The notes under the pieces were generated by a model that saw only the letters and a program-made list of their open reading frames with translations, did not search any database and had not been told where the DNA came from. A DNA stretch of 64,000 nt from Saccharopolyspora shandongensis (GTDB lineage Bacteria; Actinomycetota; Actinomycetes; Mycobacteriales; Pseudonocardiaceae), in contig NZ_FNOK01000009.1 in assembly GCF_900106995.1 (NCBI RefSeq), positions 1 to 64,000 of the forward strand. The letters are read 5' to 3'. Positions 33,422-41,445 of the stretch are shown piece by piece. Position 1 is the stretch's first letter; every line of letters starts with the position of its first letter. A program made the translations under genes and the position numbers.

Positions 33422-34599
33422 TGCGGGCTCCTCCTCGAGACGAGCGGGGAAAGCTGTTGTTCGGAATCCTCCAGCCAGGCGAGGACTTCCTCGGTGTGTT
33501 CGCCGAGCAGCGGCGGCGCCGCCACCTCGGCGGTGCCGTGGCCGGAGAAGTCGATGGGCGTGCGCACCTGCATCGCCGCGCCGCCACCGGGATCGACCAT
33601 CGGCCGCAGTCCCAGCGATTCGGCGTAGTGCACGGCCCGCGACAGGTCGTTGACCTGGCCGCACGCGATGCCCACGCCCTGCAGGCGCCGCTGCCAGTCC
33701 GCGGCGGTCCGCGCGCCGAGCACGTTCTCCAGCTGCTTGGCCAGTTCCTCGCGGTTGGCCACCCGCTGCGCGTTGGTCGCGAACCTCGGGTCGTCGGGCA
33801 GCGAGACCAGGCCCAGCGCGTCGCAGAGCTTGCGGAACTGCCCGTCGTTGCCGACCGCGACGGCCAGGAAGGCGTCCTCGCAGCGCAGCGCCTCGTACGG
33901 CGCGATGCTCGGGTGCCGGTTGCCCATCCGCTGCGGCGCGACCCCGGTGGTCAGCAGGTTGCTCATCTGGTTCGCCAGCGACGCCAGCAGGCTGGACAGC
34001 AGGTTCACCTCGACGTGCTGGCCGCGGCCGGTCAGCTCGCGATGCCGTAGCGCCGCCATGATGCCCAGCGCCGCGTCCTTGCCGGTGAGCACGTCCACCA
34101 GCGCCACGCCGACCTTCATCGGCGCGCCGTCGGCCTCGCCGGTGATGCTCATCAGGCCGCCGAGCGCCTGCACCACGAAGTCGTAGCCGGGCAGGTGCGC
34201 GCCTTCCTTGCTGCCGAACCCGGAGATCGAGGCGTAGACCAGCCGCGGGTTGATGCCGAGCGCGCTCTCGTGGTCCAGGCCGTAGCGGGCCAGCGAGCCC
34301 GACTTGAAGTTCTCCACCACGACGTCGGCGCGGCGGATGAGCCGGCGCGCGGCCTCCTGCCCGACCGGGTCGGCGAGGTCGAGGGTGATGCTTCGCTTGC
34401 TGCGGTTGGCCGACTCGAAGTAGGCGGAGCTGCGTTCGGTCCAGGGCGGGCCCCACGAACGCGTGTCGTCGCCACCGCCGGGCCGTTCCACCTTGATCAC
34501 CGTCGCGCCGAGGTCGGCCAGCAGCATGGTCGCGTACGGCCCGGCCAGCACCCGGCTGAAGTCCGCGACGACCACGCCCTGCAGCGGTAGCGTCTCCAT
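33418..34599 (-). CDS. Class III (CaiB/BaiF) CoA-transferase
   Basis: The 393-residue product begins LPLQGVVVADFSRVLAGPYATMLLADLGATVIKVE (quoted in part: VVVADFSRVLAGPYATMLLA), the standard CaiB/BaiF opening, and carries GGDDTRSWGPPW and ANRSKRSITLDL. The catalytic Asp expected in this family lies in the region SGFGSKEGAHLPGYDFVVQA (about residues 149-168). It transfers CoA between carboxylates. Coupling with the glutaryl-CoA dehydrogenase gene suggests succinyl-CoA:glutarate CoA-transferase activity. It is divergent from a GntR regulator 144 bases away, which probably controls the pair. Confidence 0.85.
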   Translation of the reverse strand: METLPLQGVVVADFSRVLAGPYATMLLADLGATVIKVERPGGGDDTRSWGPPWTERSSAYFESANRSKRSITLDLADPVGQEAARRLIRRADVVVENFKSGSLARYGLDHESALGINPRLVYASISGFGSKEGAHLPGYDFVVQALGGLMSITGEADGAPMKVGVALVDVLTGKDAALGIMAALRHRELTGRGQHVEVNLLSSLLASLANQMSNLLTTGVAPQRMGNRHPSIAPYEALRCEDAFLAVAVGNDGQFRKLCDALGLVSLPDDPRFATNAQRVANREELAKQLENVLGARTAADWQRRLQGVGIACGQVNDLSRAVHYAESLGLRPMVDPGGGAAMQVRTPIDFSGHGTAEVAAPPLLGEHTEEVLAWLEDSEQQLSPLVSRRSPQ

Positions 34600-34672
34600 G
34601 CACCCACCCTTCCGCCAGGCAGACCAGTGCGATTCGGGCGCGGTGGCCCGAACAGCGGCTTGCCTCGCCGTA

Positions 34673-34688
34673 ATATTGGATCCAATAT
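34673..34688. promoter_or_regulatory. Operator palindrome ATATTGGATCCAATAT
   Basis: A perfect 16-bp palindrome lies between the CoA-transferase and the GntR gene, 56 bases before the regulator ATG, amid -10-like TATACA and TATATT hexamers on the two strands. TTGGATCCAA cores are typical of FCD-class GntR operators in actinobacteria. Confidence 0.65.
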
Positions 34689-34743
34689 ACAGTGGATCGA
34701 GCGGCGGTCAAGACGCCGGAGAACCGCGAAAACCGGAGAGCCG

Positions 34744-35397
34744 ATGCAACGACCACCCACCACCCAGGAGTTCGTCCTCGGCGAGCTCCGCAATGCCATC
34801 GTGTCCGGGGAGCTGGCGCCGGGCCAGCCGATCCGGCAGGACACCATCGCCCAGCGCCTCGGCGTGAGCCGGGTTCCGCTGCGCGAGGCGCTGAAGACGC
34901 TGGAGGCCGAGGGCCAGGTGATCTACCAGCCGCACCGGGGGTATTCGGTGGCGGAGCTGTCGCTGAGCGACCTGCTGGAGGTCTACCGGATGCGCGAGCT
35001 GCTCGAATCGGAGGCCGCGGCGGTGGCCACCGAGCGGCTCACCGACGCCGACCTGGCGCGCATCACCGACGCCCAGGGCGACGTCGAGAAGGCCGCCGAC
35101 AGCGGCGACCTGGTCGCGATGATCGCGGCGAACCGGCGGTTCCACTTCGCGCTGCTGGAGCCCGCCGGGATGCCCCGCCTGCTGCGCGTCGTGCGCACGC
35201 TCTGGGACGCCACCGACGCCTACCGCGCGGTGTACTACAACTCCAACTCCAACCGCGAGCGCGTCCGCCACGAGCACGATTCGATCGTGGCGGCGGTCGC
35301 GGATCGACGAGCCGACGACCTCGTGCGCCTGCTCGACGAGCACCGCAGGCACGCGGTCGACGCGCTGCGCGCCACCATCGCGTCCGAAGTGGACTGA
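34744..35397 (+). CDS. GntR-family (FCD) transcriptional regulator
   Basis: The 217-residue product has an N-terminal winged helix (LRNAIVSGELAPGQPIRQDT, then LGVSRVPLREALKTLEAEG, about residues 15-55) and an all-helical FCD ligand domain with the metal-binding residues expected in RRFHFALLEPAG and HEHDSIVAAVADR. FCD regulators usually sense carboxylates or acyl-CoA compounds. It is divergent from the CoA-transferase/acyl-CoA dehydrogenase pair with a perfect palindrome between, so autoregulation and repression of that pair are likely. Confidence 0.9.
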   Translation: MQRPPTTQEFVLGELRNAIVSGELAPGQPIRQDTIAQRLGVSRVPLREALKTLEAEGQVIYQPHRGYSVAELSLSDLLEVYRMRELLESEAAAVATERLTDADLARITDAQGDVEKAADSGDLVAMIAANRRFHFALLEPAGMPRLLRVVRTLWDATDAYRAVYYNSNSNRERVRHEHDSIVAAVADRRADDLVRLLDEHRRHAVDALRATIASEVD

Positions 35398-35409
35398 TCG
35401 AGCCGGAAC

Positions 35410-35976
35410 TCAGGCCCCGAGCAGGATCTCCGCGGTCCGGCGCGCCTGGCGGACCGCGCCGTCGAAGCCCGCCGAGGCCGCGACCGTCGCGCCCTCGTAG
35501 AGCAGCAGCGCGCTGTCGGCGAAGTCTGCCGGATCGGCCAGCCCGGCCGCCGCGGCGAGCTTCTCGAAGTACTCGCGCATCCACCGCTTCTGGCCGATGA
35601 TCACGGCACGGGCCGGGCTCTCCGGATCGGGGATCTCCGCCAGGGCGTTGACGAATCCGCAGCCCCGGAAGTCCGCGCCGCCCATCCACGCGTCGAGCGC
35701 GTCGAAGACCGCCAGCAGCTCGTCCTCCGGCGTGGCCGCGTGCTCGGCGACCCACTGCTGGAGCCAGGCGCGCCACCGCTGGTCCCGCTCGACGAGGTAC
35801 GCCGTGACGAGCCGGTCCTTCGAGCCGAAGCACGCGTACAGGGTCTTCTTCGTGACGCCCGCTTCGGCGGCGATCGCCTCGACGCCGACGGCGTGGATGC
35901 CCTGCCGGTAGAACAGCTCGGCCGCCACGTCGAGCACCCGCCGCCCGGCCGGCGTCAGCTTCTCCAACAACTCCAC
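35410..35976 (-). CDS. TetR-family transcriptional regulator
   Basis: The 188-residue product has a TetR HTH at about residues 8-55: VLDVAAELFYRQGIHAVGVE then AGVTKKTLYACFGSKDRLV. The C-terminal ligand domain carries GGADFRGCGFVNALAEI, typical of the TetR subgroup near alcohol-dehydrogenase-like genes. GTG 35976 was chosen; a -10 box TATAGT (35988-35983) ends seven bases before it, so the mRNA is probably leaderless. Two inverted operator copies lie in the divergent gap to an oxidoreductase gene, giving a clear autoregulatory model. Confidence 0.88.
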   Translation of the reverse strand: MELLEKLTPAGRRVLDVAAELFYRQGIHAVGVEAIAAEAGVTKKTLYACFGSKDRLVTAYLVERDQRWRAWLQQWVAEHAATPEDELLAVFDALDAWMGGADFRGCGFVNALAEIPDPESPARAVIIGQKRWMREYFEKLAAAAGLADPADFADSALLLYEGATVAASAGFDGAVRQARRTAEILLGA

Positions 35977-35982
35977 GCCTCG

Positions 35983-36053
35983 ACTATACCGACCGGTGTG
36001 TTGACACAACGCGGCCGAGCATGCCTACTCTGGTAACCACACCGGTCGGTATA
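35983..36053. promoter_or_regulatory. Divergent promoters with twin TetR operators
   Basis: TATACCGACCGGTGTG (35985-36000) and its exact reverse complement (36038-36053) flank the gap. The first lies between the -35 and -10 (TATAGT) of the tetR promoter. The second lies at the expected start point of the rightward promoter, whose -35 is TTGACA at 36001-36006 with a weak -10 TACTCT at 36026-36031. Confidence 0.7.
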
Positions 36054-36095
36054 CCTGCCCCGACCGGCGCCAAGAACCAGGACGGAGTGTTTCCC

Positions 36096-37142
36096 ATGCG
36101 GGCAGTGCTGCTCACCGGTTTCGGCGGACCGGAGAAGCTGGCGTACCGGGAAGACGTGCCCGAGCCGCAGGCCGGGCCCGGCGAGGTGCGCATCCGGGTC
36201 GCCGCGACGGCGATCAACAACACCGACATCTGGACCCGCGAAGGCGCGTACGGCTCCCCCGACGACCCGGGGGCGAGCGCGGGCTGGCGGCGTGAGCCGC
36301 TGGAATTCCCGCGCATCCAGGGCGCCGACGTGGTCGGCCGCATCGACCAGACCGGCGCGGGCGTGCCCGGATCGCGGCTGGGCGAGCGGGTGATCGTCGA
36401 CCCGATGCTCTACACCGGCGGCGAACGAGAACTGGTCGACACCGCGTACCTGGGCAGCGAGCGCGACGGCGGATTCGCCGAATTCACCACCGTGCCCGCC
36501 CAGAACGCCCACCGGATCGACAGCGACCTCGGCGATGCGGAGCTGGCGACGTTCCCCACCGCGTACGCGACGGCGATGCGGATGCTGAACCGGGCGGCCG
36601 TCGGCGCCGGTGAGACCGTGGTGGTCACCGGCGCCTCCGGCGGGGTCGGCTCGGCGCTGATCCAGCTCGCGACGCTGCGCGGAGCGCGCGTCGTGGCGAT
36701 CACCAGCGACTCGAAGCGGGAGCGCGCGCTGCGTCTCGGAGCGCAAGCGACGGTGGACCGGCGTGCGGCCGACCTGGACGCGGCGGTGCGGGCCGCGGCC
36801 GGCCCGGCCGACGTGGTCGCCGACGTCGTGGCCGGGCCCAGCTTCCCCGCGCTGCTGCGGATGCTCGGGCCACTGGGCCGCTACGTCGTGGCCGGCGGGA
36901 TCGCCGGCCCGCTGGTGGAGACGGACCTGCGCACGGTCTACCTCCGCCAGCTGCAGCTGATCGGCTCGTCGTTCGGCACCCACGACGACTTCGCCCAGCT
37001 CCTGCAGCACATCGCCCGCGGCGAGCTGACGCCGCTGCTGGCCGGAACGTACCCGCTGCACGAACTGCCCGAAGCGCAGAAGGCCTTCGCCGCCAAGGAC
37101 TTCTTCGGCAAGCTCGTGATCACCCTGGACGGCGCGGCATGA
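36096..37142 (+). CDS. Zinc-less MDR quinone oxidoreductase/alcohol dehydrogenase
   Basis: The 348-residue product is a medium-chain dehydrogenase/reductase of the quinone oxidoreductase type. It has AATAINNTDIWTREGAY near the N-terminus, QGADVVGRIDQTGAG, the NADPH-binding VVVTGASGGVGSALIQLA (about residues 170-187) and ITSDSKRERAL (about residues 195-205). Zinc ligands are absent. ATG 36096 follows GGACGGAG. It overlaps the following hydrolase gene by ATGA and is divergent from its probable TetR repressor. Such pairs often detoxify reactive carbonyls or quinones; the inducer is unknown. Confidence 0.85.
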   Translation: MRAVLLTGFGGPEKLAYREDVPEPQAGPGEVRIRVAATAINNTDIWTREGAYGSPDDPGASAGWRREPLEFPRIQGADVVGRIDQTGAGVPGSRLGERVIVDPMLYTGGERELVDTAYLGSERDGGFAEFTTVPAQNAHRIDSDLGDAELATFPTAYATAMRMLNRAAVGAGETVVVTGASGGVGSALIQLATLRGARVVAITSDSKRERALRLGAQATVDRRAADLDAAVRAAAGPADVVADVVAGPSFPALLRMLGPLGRYVVAGGIAGPLVETDLRTVYLRQLQLIGSSFGTHDDFAQLLQHIARGELTPLLAGTYPLHELPEAQKAFAAKDFFGKLVITLDGAA

Positions 37143-37975
37143 TCCTGGACCGCAACCTGATCGTCGACGGAGTCCGGCTGGCCTACCGGCGAACCGCCGG
37201 GAGCACCGGCGAAACGCTCGTGTTCCTGCACGGAACGCCGTCGCACTCCCACATCTGGCGCGACGTGATCCCACCAGTCGAAGCCGCGGGGCACGGCGTG
37301 CTGGCCTACGACCTGCTGGGCTACGGCGCCTCCGAGCGCCCGCCGAACCGCGACACCTCGGTCGAGGCGCAGGCCGATCTGCTCGGAGAAGTCCTGGCGC
37401 AGCAGGAAATCCGGCGCTGCTCGCTGATCGCCCACGACATCGGCGGCGCGGTGGCCCAGCTCTTCGCCACCCGCCACCCGGACCGCGTCGAACGCCTCGT
37501 GCTGATCGACTCGGTCAGCTACGACTCGTGGCCGTCGAGCACCTGGCGGGAGATCATCCGCGACCACCTCGCCGACCACGCCGCCATGCCCCAGGCGGAG
37601 TTCGAGGCGATGCTGACCCGCCAACTGGCGATGACGGTGGCCGACCCGGCCCAGATGACCGGCGAAACCCTGGAGGCCTACCTCGCTGCGCACCGGACGC
37701 CGATGGGCCGGGCGTCGTTCTTCGAGCACCAGGTCCGCCACTACGACTCGACGCCGACGCAACGGGTGGCTCCGCTGCTGAAAACCCTTGCGGCGCCGAC
37801 GAAGATCGTGTGGGGAGCGGAAGACCGCTGGCAACCGCTCGCCTTCGCGCAACGCCTGGCCGAGGACATCCCGGGCGCGGTGCTGTCGATCATCCCCGAC
37901 GCGGGCCACTTCCCCATGGAGGACGACCCGACCCGGATCACCGAGGCGATCCTGACCTTCCTCAACGACGCCTGA
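37139..37975 (+). CDS. Alpha/beta hydrolase with Asp nucleophile
   Basis: The 278-residue product has the oxyanion motif LHGTPSHSHIWRD (about residues 32-44), the nucleophile elbow LIAHDIGGAVAQ (about residues 96-107) with Asp instead of Ser, the acid in VWGAEDRWQPLAF and the His in AGHFPMEDDP. An HD-x-GG elbow is the mark of epoxide hydrolases and haloalkane/haloacetate dehalogenases, so attack on an epoxide or carbon-halogen bond is more likely than ester cleavage. It is translationally coupled to the upstream oxidoreductase and under the same TetR promoter. Confidence 0.82.
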   Translation: MILDRNLIVDGVRLAYRRTAGSTGETLVFLHGTPSHSHIWRDVIPPVEAAGHGVLAYDLLGYGASERPPNRDTSVEAQADLLGEVLAQQEIRRCSLIAHDIGGAVAQLFATRHPDRVERLVLIDSVSYDSWPSSTWREIIRDHLADHAAMPQAEFEAMLTRQLAMTVADPAQMTGETLEAYLAAHRTPMGRASFFEHQVRHYDSTPTQRVAPLLKTLAAPTKIVWGAEDRWQPLAFAQRLAEDIPGAVLSIIPDAGHFPMEDDPTRITEAILTFLNDA

Positions 37976-37980
37976 GCGCA

Positions 37981-38028
37981 GCTCGTGAGTGCGAACCCCG
38001 GCAAGAACCGGTTTTCGCACTCACGAGC
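37981..38028. terminator. Hairpin between hydrolase and hydroxybutyryl-CoA dehydrogenase genes
   Basis: GCTCGTGAGTGCGAA and its complement TTCGCACTCACGAGC close a long imperfect stem with a CCGG/CCGG inner part. It is located between convergent genes and is probably bidirectional. Confidence 0.65.
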
Positions 38029-38038
38029 GCGCGAGCGG

Positions 38039-38905
38039 TCAGCTGCCGTAGGTGTAGAAGCCCTTGCCGGTCTTCTTGCCCTTGAGACCGGCGTCGAGCA
38101 TCCGCTGCAGCAGCGGCGGGGCCGCGTAGGTGGGCTCGGCGTACTCCGCGTACAGCGAGTCCGCGATCGCCTTCAGGGTGTCCAGGCCGACCAGGTCGGA
38201 CAGGCGCAGCGGGCCCATCGGGTGGGCGCAGCCCAGCACCATGCCCTTGTCGATGTCCTCGGCGGTGGCGAAGCCGCCCTCCAGCATCCGGATCGCCGAC
38301 AGCAGGTACGGCACCAGCAGCGCGTTGACGATGAACCCGGACCGGTCCTTGGCCCGGATGGTCTCCTTGCCCAGCTGGTCACCGGCGAACGCCGTGGCCC
38401 GCGCCACCGTGTCCTCGGCGGTCAGCAGCGACGGCACGAGCTCGACGAGGTTGAGCACCGGCACCGGGTTGAAGAAGTGCACGCCGATGACCCGCTCCGG
38501 GCGCTTGGTGGCGCCGGCGAGCTTGGCGATCGGGATGGACGACGTGTTCGACGCCAGGATCGCCTCCGGGTCGGACACCACCTTGTCCAGCTCGGCGAAC
38601 AGCTTGAGCTTCAGCCCCTCGTCCTCGGCGATCGCCTCGATGACCATGTCCCGGTCATCGAGGTCGGTGACCGTGGTGGTGAAGTGCAGCCGGGACTGCG
38701 CCTCGTCGCGTTCGGCCTCGGTGAGCTTGCCCTTCTCCACGCCGCGGTTGAGCGACTTCCACAGCCTGGCCCGGCCGACGCGGGCGGCCTCGGTGCTGAC
38801 CTCGCACACGATCACGTCGATGCCTGCCCGGGCACTGACCTCGGCGATGCCGCCGCCCATCTGCCCGCCACCGACGACTCCCAGGCGTTCGATCTTCGTC
38901 ACCAC
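38039..38905 (-). CDS. 3-hydroxybutyryl-CoA dehydrogenase
   Basis: The 288-residue product has the NAD motif LGVVGGGQMGGGIAEVSARAG (broken after 20 residues; about residues 8-28), the catalytic segment GVHFFNPVPVLNLVELV (about residues 142-158, with the active His), and FIVNALLVPYLLSAIRMLEGG. It matches FadB2/Hbd proteins that oxidise (S)-3-hydroxybutyryl-CoA to acetoacetyl-CoA. GTG 38905 follows GGAAGG. It stands alone. A copy of the TACCGACCGGTG operator core found at the tetR promoter lies 74-85 bases upstream, so the same or a related TetR may act here. Confidence 0.9.
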   Translation of the reverse strand: MVTKIERLGVVGGGQMGGGIAEVSARAGIDVIVCEVSTEAARVGRARLWKSLNRGVEKGKLTEAERDEAQSRLHFTTTVTDLDDRDMVIEAIAEDEGLKLKLFAELDKVVSDPEAILASNTSSIPIAKLAGATKRPERVIGVHFFNPVPVLNLVELVPSLLTAEDTVARATAFAGDQLGKETIRAKDRSGFIVNALLVPYLLSAIRMLEGGFATAEDIDKGMVLGCAHPMGPLRLSDLVGLDTLKAIADSLYAEYAEPTYAAPPLLQRMLDAGLKGKKTGKGFYTYGS

Positions 38906-38978
38906 ACCGATCCTTCCGCTTCCGGCTGCGCTGCCGCTGCAGGGCCCTCGTCGGGCAGATCATGCCAAAAACAGCGAT

Positions 38979-38990
38979 TACCGACCGGTG
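38979..38990. promoter_or_regulatory. Third TACCGACCGGTG site, upstream of hydroxybutyryl-CoA dehydrogenase
   Basis: The 12-base core TACCGACCGGTG is identical to the core of both operators at 35985 and 36038. It is placed at a promoter-like distance from the dehydrogenase start at 38905. Flanks differ (AACAG instead of TGTTG), so binding is a hypothesis. Confidence 0.45.
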
Positions 38991-39044
38991 AACAGTGCGC
39001 TAGGCCACGTCGATCACACCGGCGCGCGGAAGGGTGGGCCGTAC

Positions 39045-39127
39045 GGAGCCGGGCCGGATCCCCCTCGGGCCCGGCTCCGCGCGGTCGGACCCCCCGATCC
39101 GACCCTGACCCCCTGAAGTTCTTTCAG
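39045..39127. terminator. Hairpin series after the Fpg-like gene
   Basis: GGAGCCGGGCC/GGCCCGGCTCC (39045-39055 and 39068-39078), GGTCGGA/TCCGACC (39082-39103) and CTGAA/TTCAG (39113-39127) follow in order on the downstream side of the minus-strand glycosylase gene. The first is the strongest terminator candidate. No gene is seen in 38906-39182. Confidence 0.5.
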
Positions 39128-39182
39128 GTTACAACACGCTCTGCGCATGAATGCATGCACTCCGGGCATGGGTGCTAAGCGG

Positions 39183-39983
39183 TCACCCCGGCTGGCACAC
39201 CGGGCAGAAGAGGGTGCTGCGGCCGCCGATCCTCAAGCGCCGCAACGCCGACGAGCACCGCGGACACCTGCGGTCCGGTTCCTCGCGGTGCCCGGTCAGC
39301 CACGACGCGCCGTCCGGAATCCGGCCCGCCCGAACCGCCACCCGCAGCATCTCGCGCATCTCGCGGTGCAACCGGCCGAGATCGCCGTCGCTGAGCTCCG
39401 CAGTGGAGCGGTTCGGGTTGATCCGGGCCCGCCAGAGGATTTCGTCGGCGCAGATGTTGCCGAGCCCGGCGAGCACCGACTGATCCATCAGCGCCGGCTT
39501 GAGGCGACGCCGGGTGCGGGTGAGCCGCGAGTCGAACTCGGCGGCGTCGATGCGCTGCGCGTCCGGGCCGAGGTCGGCCAGCAGACCGTCCACTTCGGCC
39601 TGCTCCCGCGCGAGGTGGATGCCGGTCAGCTTCCGCATGTCCCGGTAGCGGAGTTCGCCGGCGGCGAAGTCGAACACGACCCGGTCGTGCGCGTGCAGTT
39701 CCTCGTCGTGGGCGCACCACTGGAGATTCCCGGTCATCCCGAAGTGCACCAGCAAGGTCGGCGGCGCCGCCGAGGCGTTCGCGGCGGCCGCCGTCGGGAT
39801 CAGCAACCACTTGCCGTGCCGCCGCGGCTCGGCGAAGAACCTGCGCCGCAGCGCGCGCTCGAACGCGTCTGCGCCGATACCGCGCAACACCTGCGCGTCG
39901 TGCACGCGCACCTCGCGCACCTGCTTGCCGGTCGCCTGCTCCGCGACCCGGCGAAATCCCGCCACGTCGGGCAATTCGGGCAT
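39183..39983 (-). CDS. Fpg/Nei-family DNA glycosylase
   Basis: The 266-residue product keeps the essential N-terminal Pro-Glu (MPELPDV; Pro2 nucleophile and Glu3 acid), a conserved Lys in RRHGKWLLI, the H2TH region with MDQSVLAGLGNICADEILW (about residues 165-183), and a C-terminal zinc finger C-x2-C...C-x2-C (RRCPRCSSALRR to FCPVCQPG). These enzymes excise oxidised bases and nick the abasic site. The sequence lies between canonical MutM and the actinobacterial Nei2/Fpg2 groups, so exact base preference is open. It is divergent from the LtrA gene. Confidence 0.88.
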   Translation of the reverse strand: MPELPDVAGFRRVAEQATGKQVREVRVHDAQVLRGIGADAFERALRRRFFAEPRRHGKWLLIPTAAAANASAAPPTLLVHFGMTGNLQWCAHDEELHAHDRVVFDFAAGELRYRDMRKLTGIHLAREQAEVDGLLADLGPDAQRIDAAEFDSRLTRTRRRLKPALMDQSVLAGLGNICADEILWRARINPNRSTAELSDGDLGRLHREMREMLRVAVRAGRIPDGASWLTGHREEPDRRCPRCSSALRRLRIGGRSTLFCPVCQPG

Positions 39984-40070
39984 GCCTCCCGGCTACCCGT
40001 CGGCGCGGTGCCCTAGCGGCCGTTCCGGAAAGGATCCGGACGAGCTCCTCCGAAGGCACCCGGCACCGGT

Positions 40071-40133
40071 GGCGGTTTCGCGCGAAACCGCCGTTCCGCC
40101 CCACGCCGAATGCCGGTTTCGCGCGAAACCGGC
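40071..40133. repeat. Two 22-bp palindromes of the TTTCGCGCGAAA type
   Basis: GGCGGTTTCGC/GCGAAACCGCC (40071-40092) and GCCGGTTTCGC/GCGAAACCGGC (40112-40133) are perfect palindromes between the divergent fpg-like and ltrA genes. The core is the same as in the three palindromes at 2688-2789, although here a terminator role makes less sense. Confidence 0.65.
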
Positions 40134-40221
40134 GGCCCGGACGGCCACGCCTCGCACGTGCCGCGTCCCGTTCCGGAACGACCCTTAGCGGGCTCCGCTC
40201 GGCTTGGAGAGAATCCGGGCC

Positions 40222-41403
40222 ATGAACATCCCACCCCTGCGGCGCGTGATGGTCGCGCGCGACCCGGCAGAACAGCACCGCGTGGCCACGCCCTTGGAGC
40301 TGCTGTTCGACCTGTGCTTCGTCGCGGCCGTCGGCCAGGCCGCCGTGCAGCTGCACCACGGGCTCGCCGAGGGGCACTTCGCCGAGTTCGGCATCGGCTA
40401 CGTCATGGTGTTCTTCGCGATCTGGTGGGCCTGGATGAACTTCACCTGGTTCGCCTCCGCCTTCGACACCGACGACGCCCTCTACCGCGCGCTGACGCTG
40501 CTGCAGATGGGCGGGGTGCTGGTGCTCGCCGCCGGGGTGCCCGGCGCGTTCCACGACTACGACTTCACCGTCGTGACCATCGGCTACGTGGTGATGCGCG
40601 TGGCGATGGTCGCCCAGTGGTTGCGCGCCGCGCGCGAGCATCCCGAGAGCCGCGGCTGCTCGCTGCGGTACGCGGCCGGCATCTCGGTGGTGCAGATCGG
40701 CTGGCTCCTGCGGTTGGCGCTGCCGCACCCGTGGGCCGAGGCCGGTTTCGCGGTGCTGGTGCTGGCCGAGCTCGCGGTTCCGGCGTTCGCCGAGCGGCGC
40801 GACCTGACCCCCTGGCACCCGCACCACATCGCGGAGCGCTACGGGCTGTTCACGATCATCGTGCTCGGCGAGGTGGTGCTGGCCGTGACCGCCGCGATCC
40901 AGGAGGACGTCTCCGACGGCGGTTGGTCACCGGAGCTGCTGGAGATCGGCATCGGCGGGTTGCTGATGATCTTCGCGATGTGGTGGATCTACTTCAAGCA
41001 CTCCGCGGCCGAGCAGCTGCGCGATGCGAAGCGCGCCCCGCTGGCCTGGGGATACGGCCACTACCTGGTGTTCGCCGCAGTCGCCGCGGTCGGCGCCGGG
41101 CTGGAGGTGGCCATCGACGTCAACGCCCACAAGGCGCACGTGAGCACCGTCTCCGGAGCGCTGACCGTCGCGATCCCGCTGATCGTCTACCTGGTGACGA
41201 CCGCCGTCCTGCACTCCCGGATGGCCGACGCGGGCGCGCCGGTCCTGGTGCTGACGGGGGTGGGCTGCGCGCTGCTCGTGGTGGTGGCGCTGCTGGCGGA
41301 CCGGCTCACCATCTCGGGTTCCGTGCTGACGATGGGAATCCTGATGGCCCTGTCGCTCATCGCCGGGCTTGTCCTCCAGCAGCGCCGGATTCCGGCGCGA
41401 TGA
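40222..41403 (+). CDS. Low temperature requirement A (LtrA) family membrane protein
   Basis: The 393-residue product has the LtrA signature RVATPLELLFDLCFVAAVGQ (about residues 21-40), WWAWMNFTWFASAFDTDDALYR (quoted part: WAWMNFTWFASAFDTDD), ERYGLFTIIVLGEVVLAVT and MWWIYFKHSAAEQLRDAKR. About 11-12 membrane helices are expected. The family is named for a Listeria cold-growth mutant; its biochemical role is still unknown. ATG 40222 is the start at which homology begins. It is monocistronic and convergent with the beta-propeller gene. Confidence 0.88.
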   Translation: MNIPPLRRVMVARDPAEQHRVATPLELLFDLCFVAAVGQAAVQLHHGLAEGHFAEFGIGYVMVFFAIWWAWMNFTWFASAFDTDDALYRALTLLQMGGVLVLAAGVPGAFHDYDFTVVTIGYVVMRVAMVAQWLRAAREHPESRGCSLRYAAGISVVQIGWLLRLALPHPWAEAGFAVLVLAELAVPAFAERRDLTPWHPHHIAERYGLFTIIVLGEVVLAVTAAIQEDVSDGGWSPELLEIGIGGLLMIFAMWWIYFKHSAAEQLRDAKRAPLAWGYGHYLVFAAVAAVGAGLEVAIDVNAHKAHVSTVSGALTVAIPLIVYLVTTAVLHSRMADAGAPVLVLTGVGCALLVVVALLADRLTISGSVLTMGILMALSLIAGLVLQQRRIPAR

Positions 41404-41445
41404 CCGGCCGCCGTGGCCCCGTGCGCGCGGGGCCACGGCGCGAAG

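Noticed and set aside
32228..34599. Carnitine metabolism for the CaiB-like/acyl-CoA dehydrogenase pair
   Set aside because: The dehydrogenase has glutaryl-CoA-type motifs and there is no CaiC/CaiD/CaiT context.
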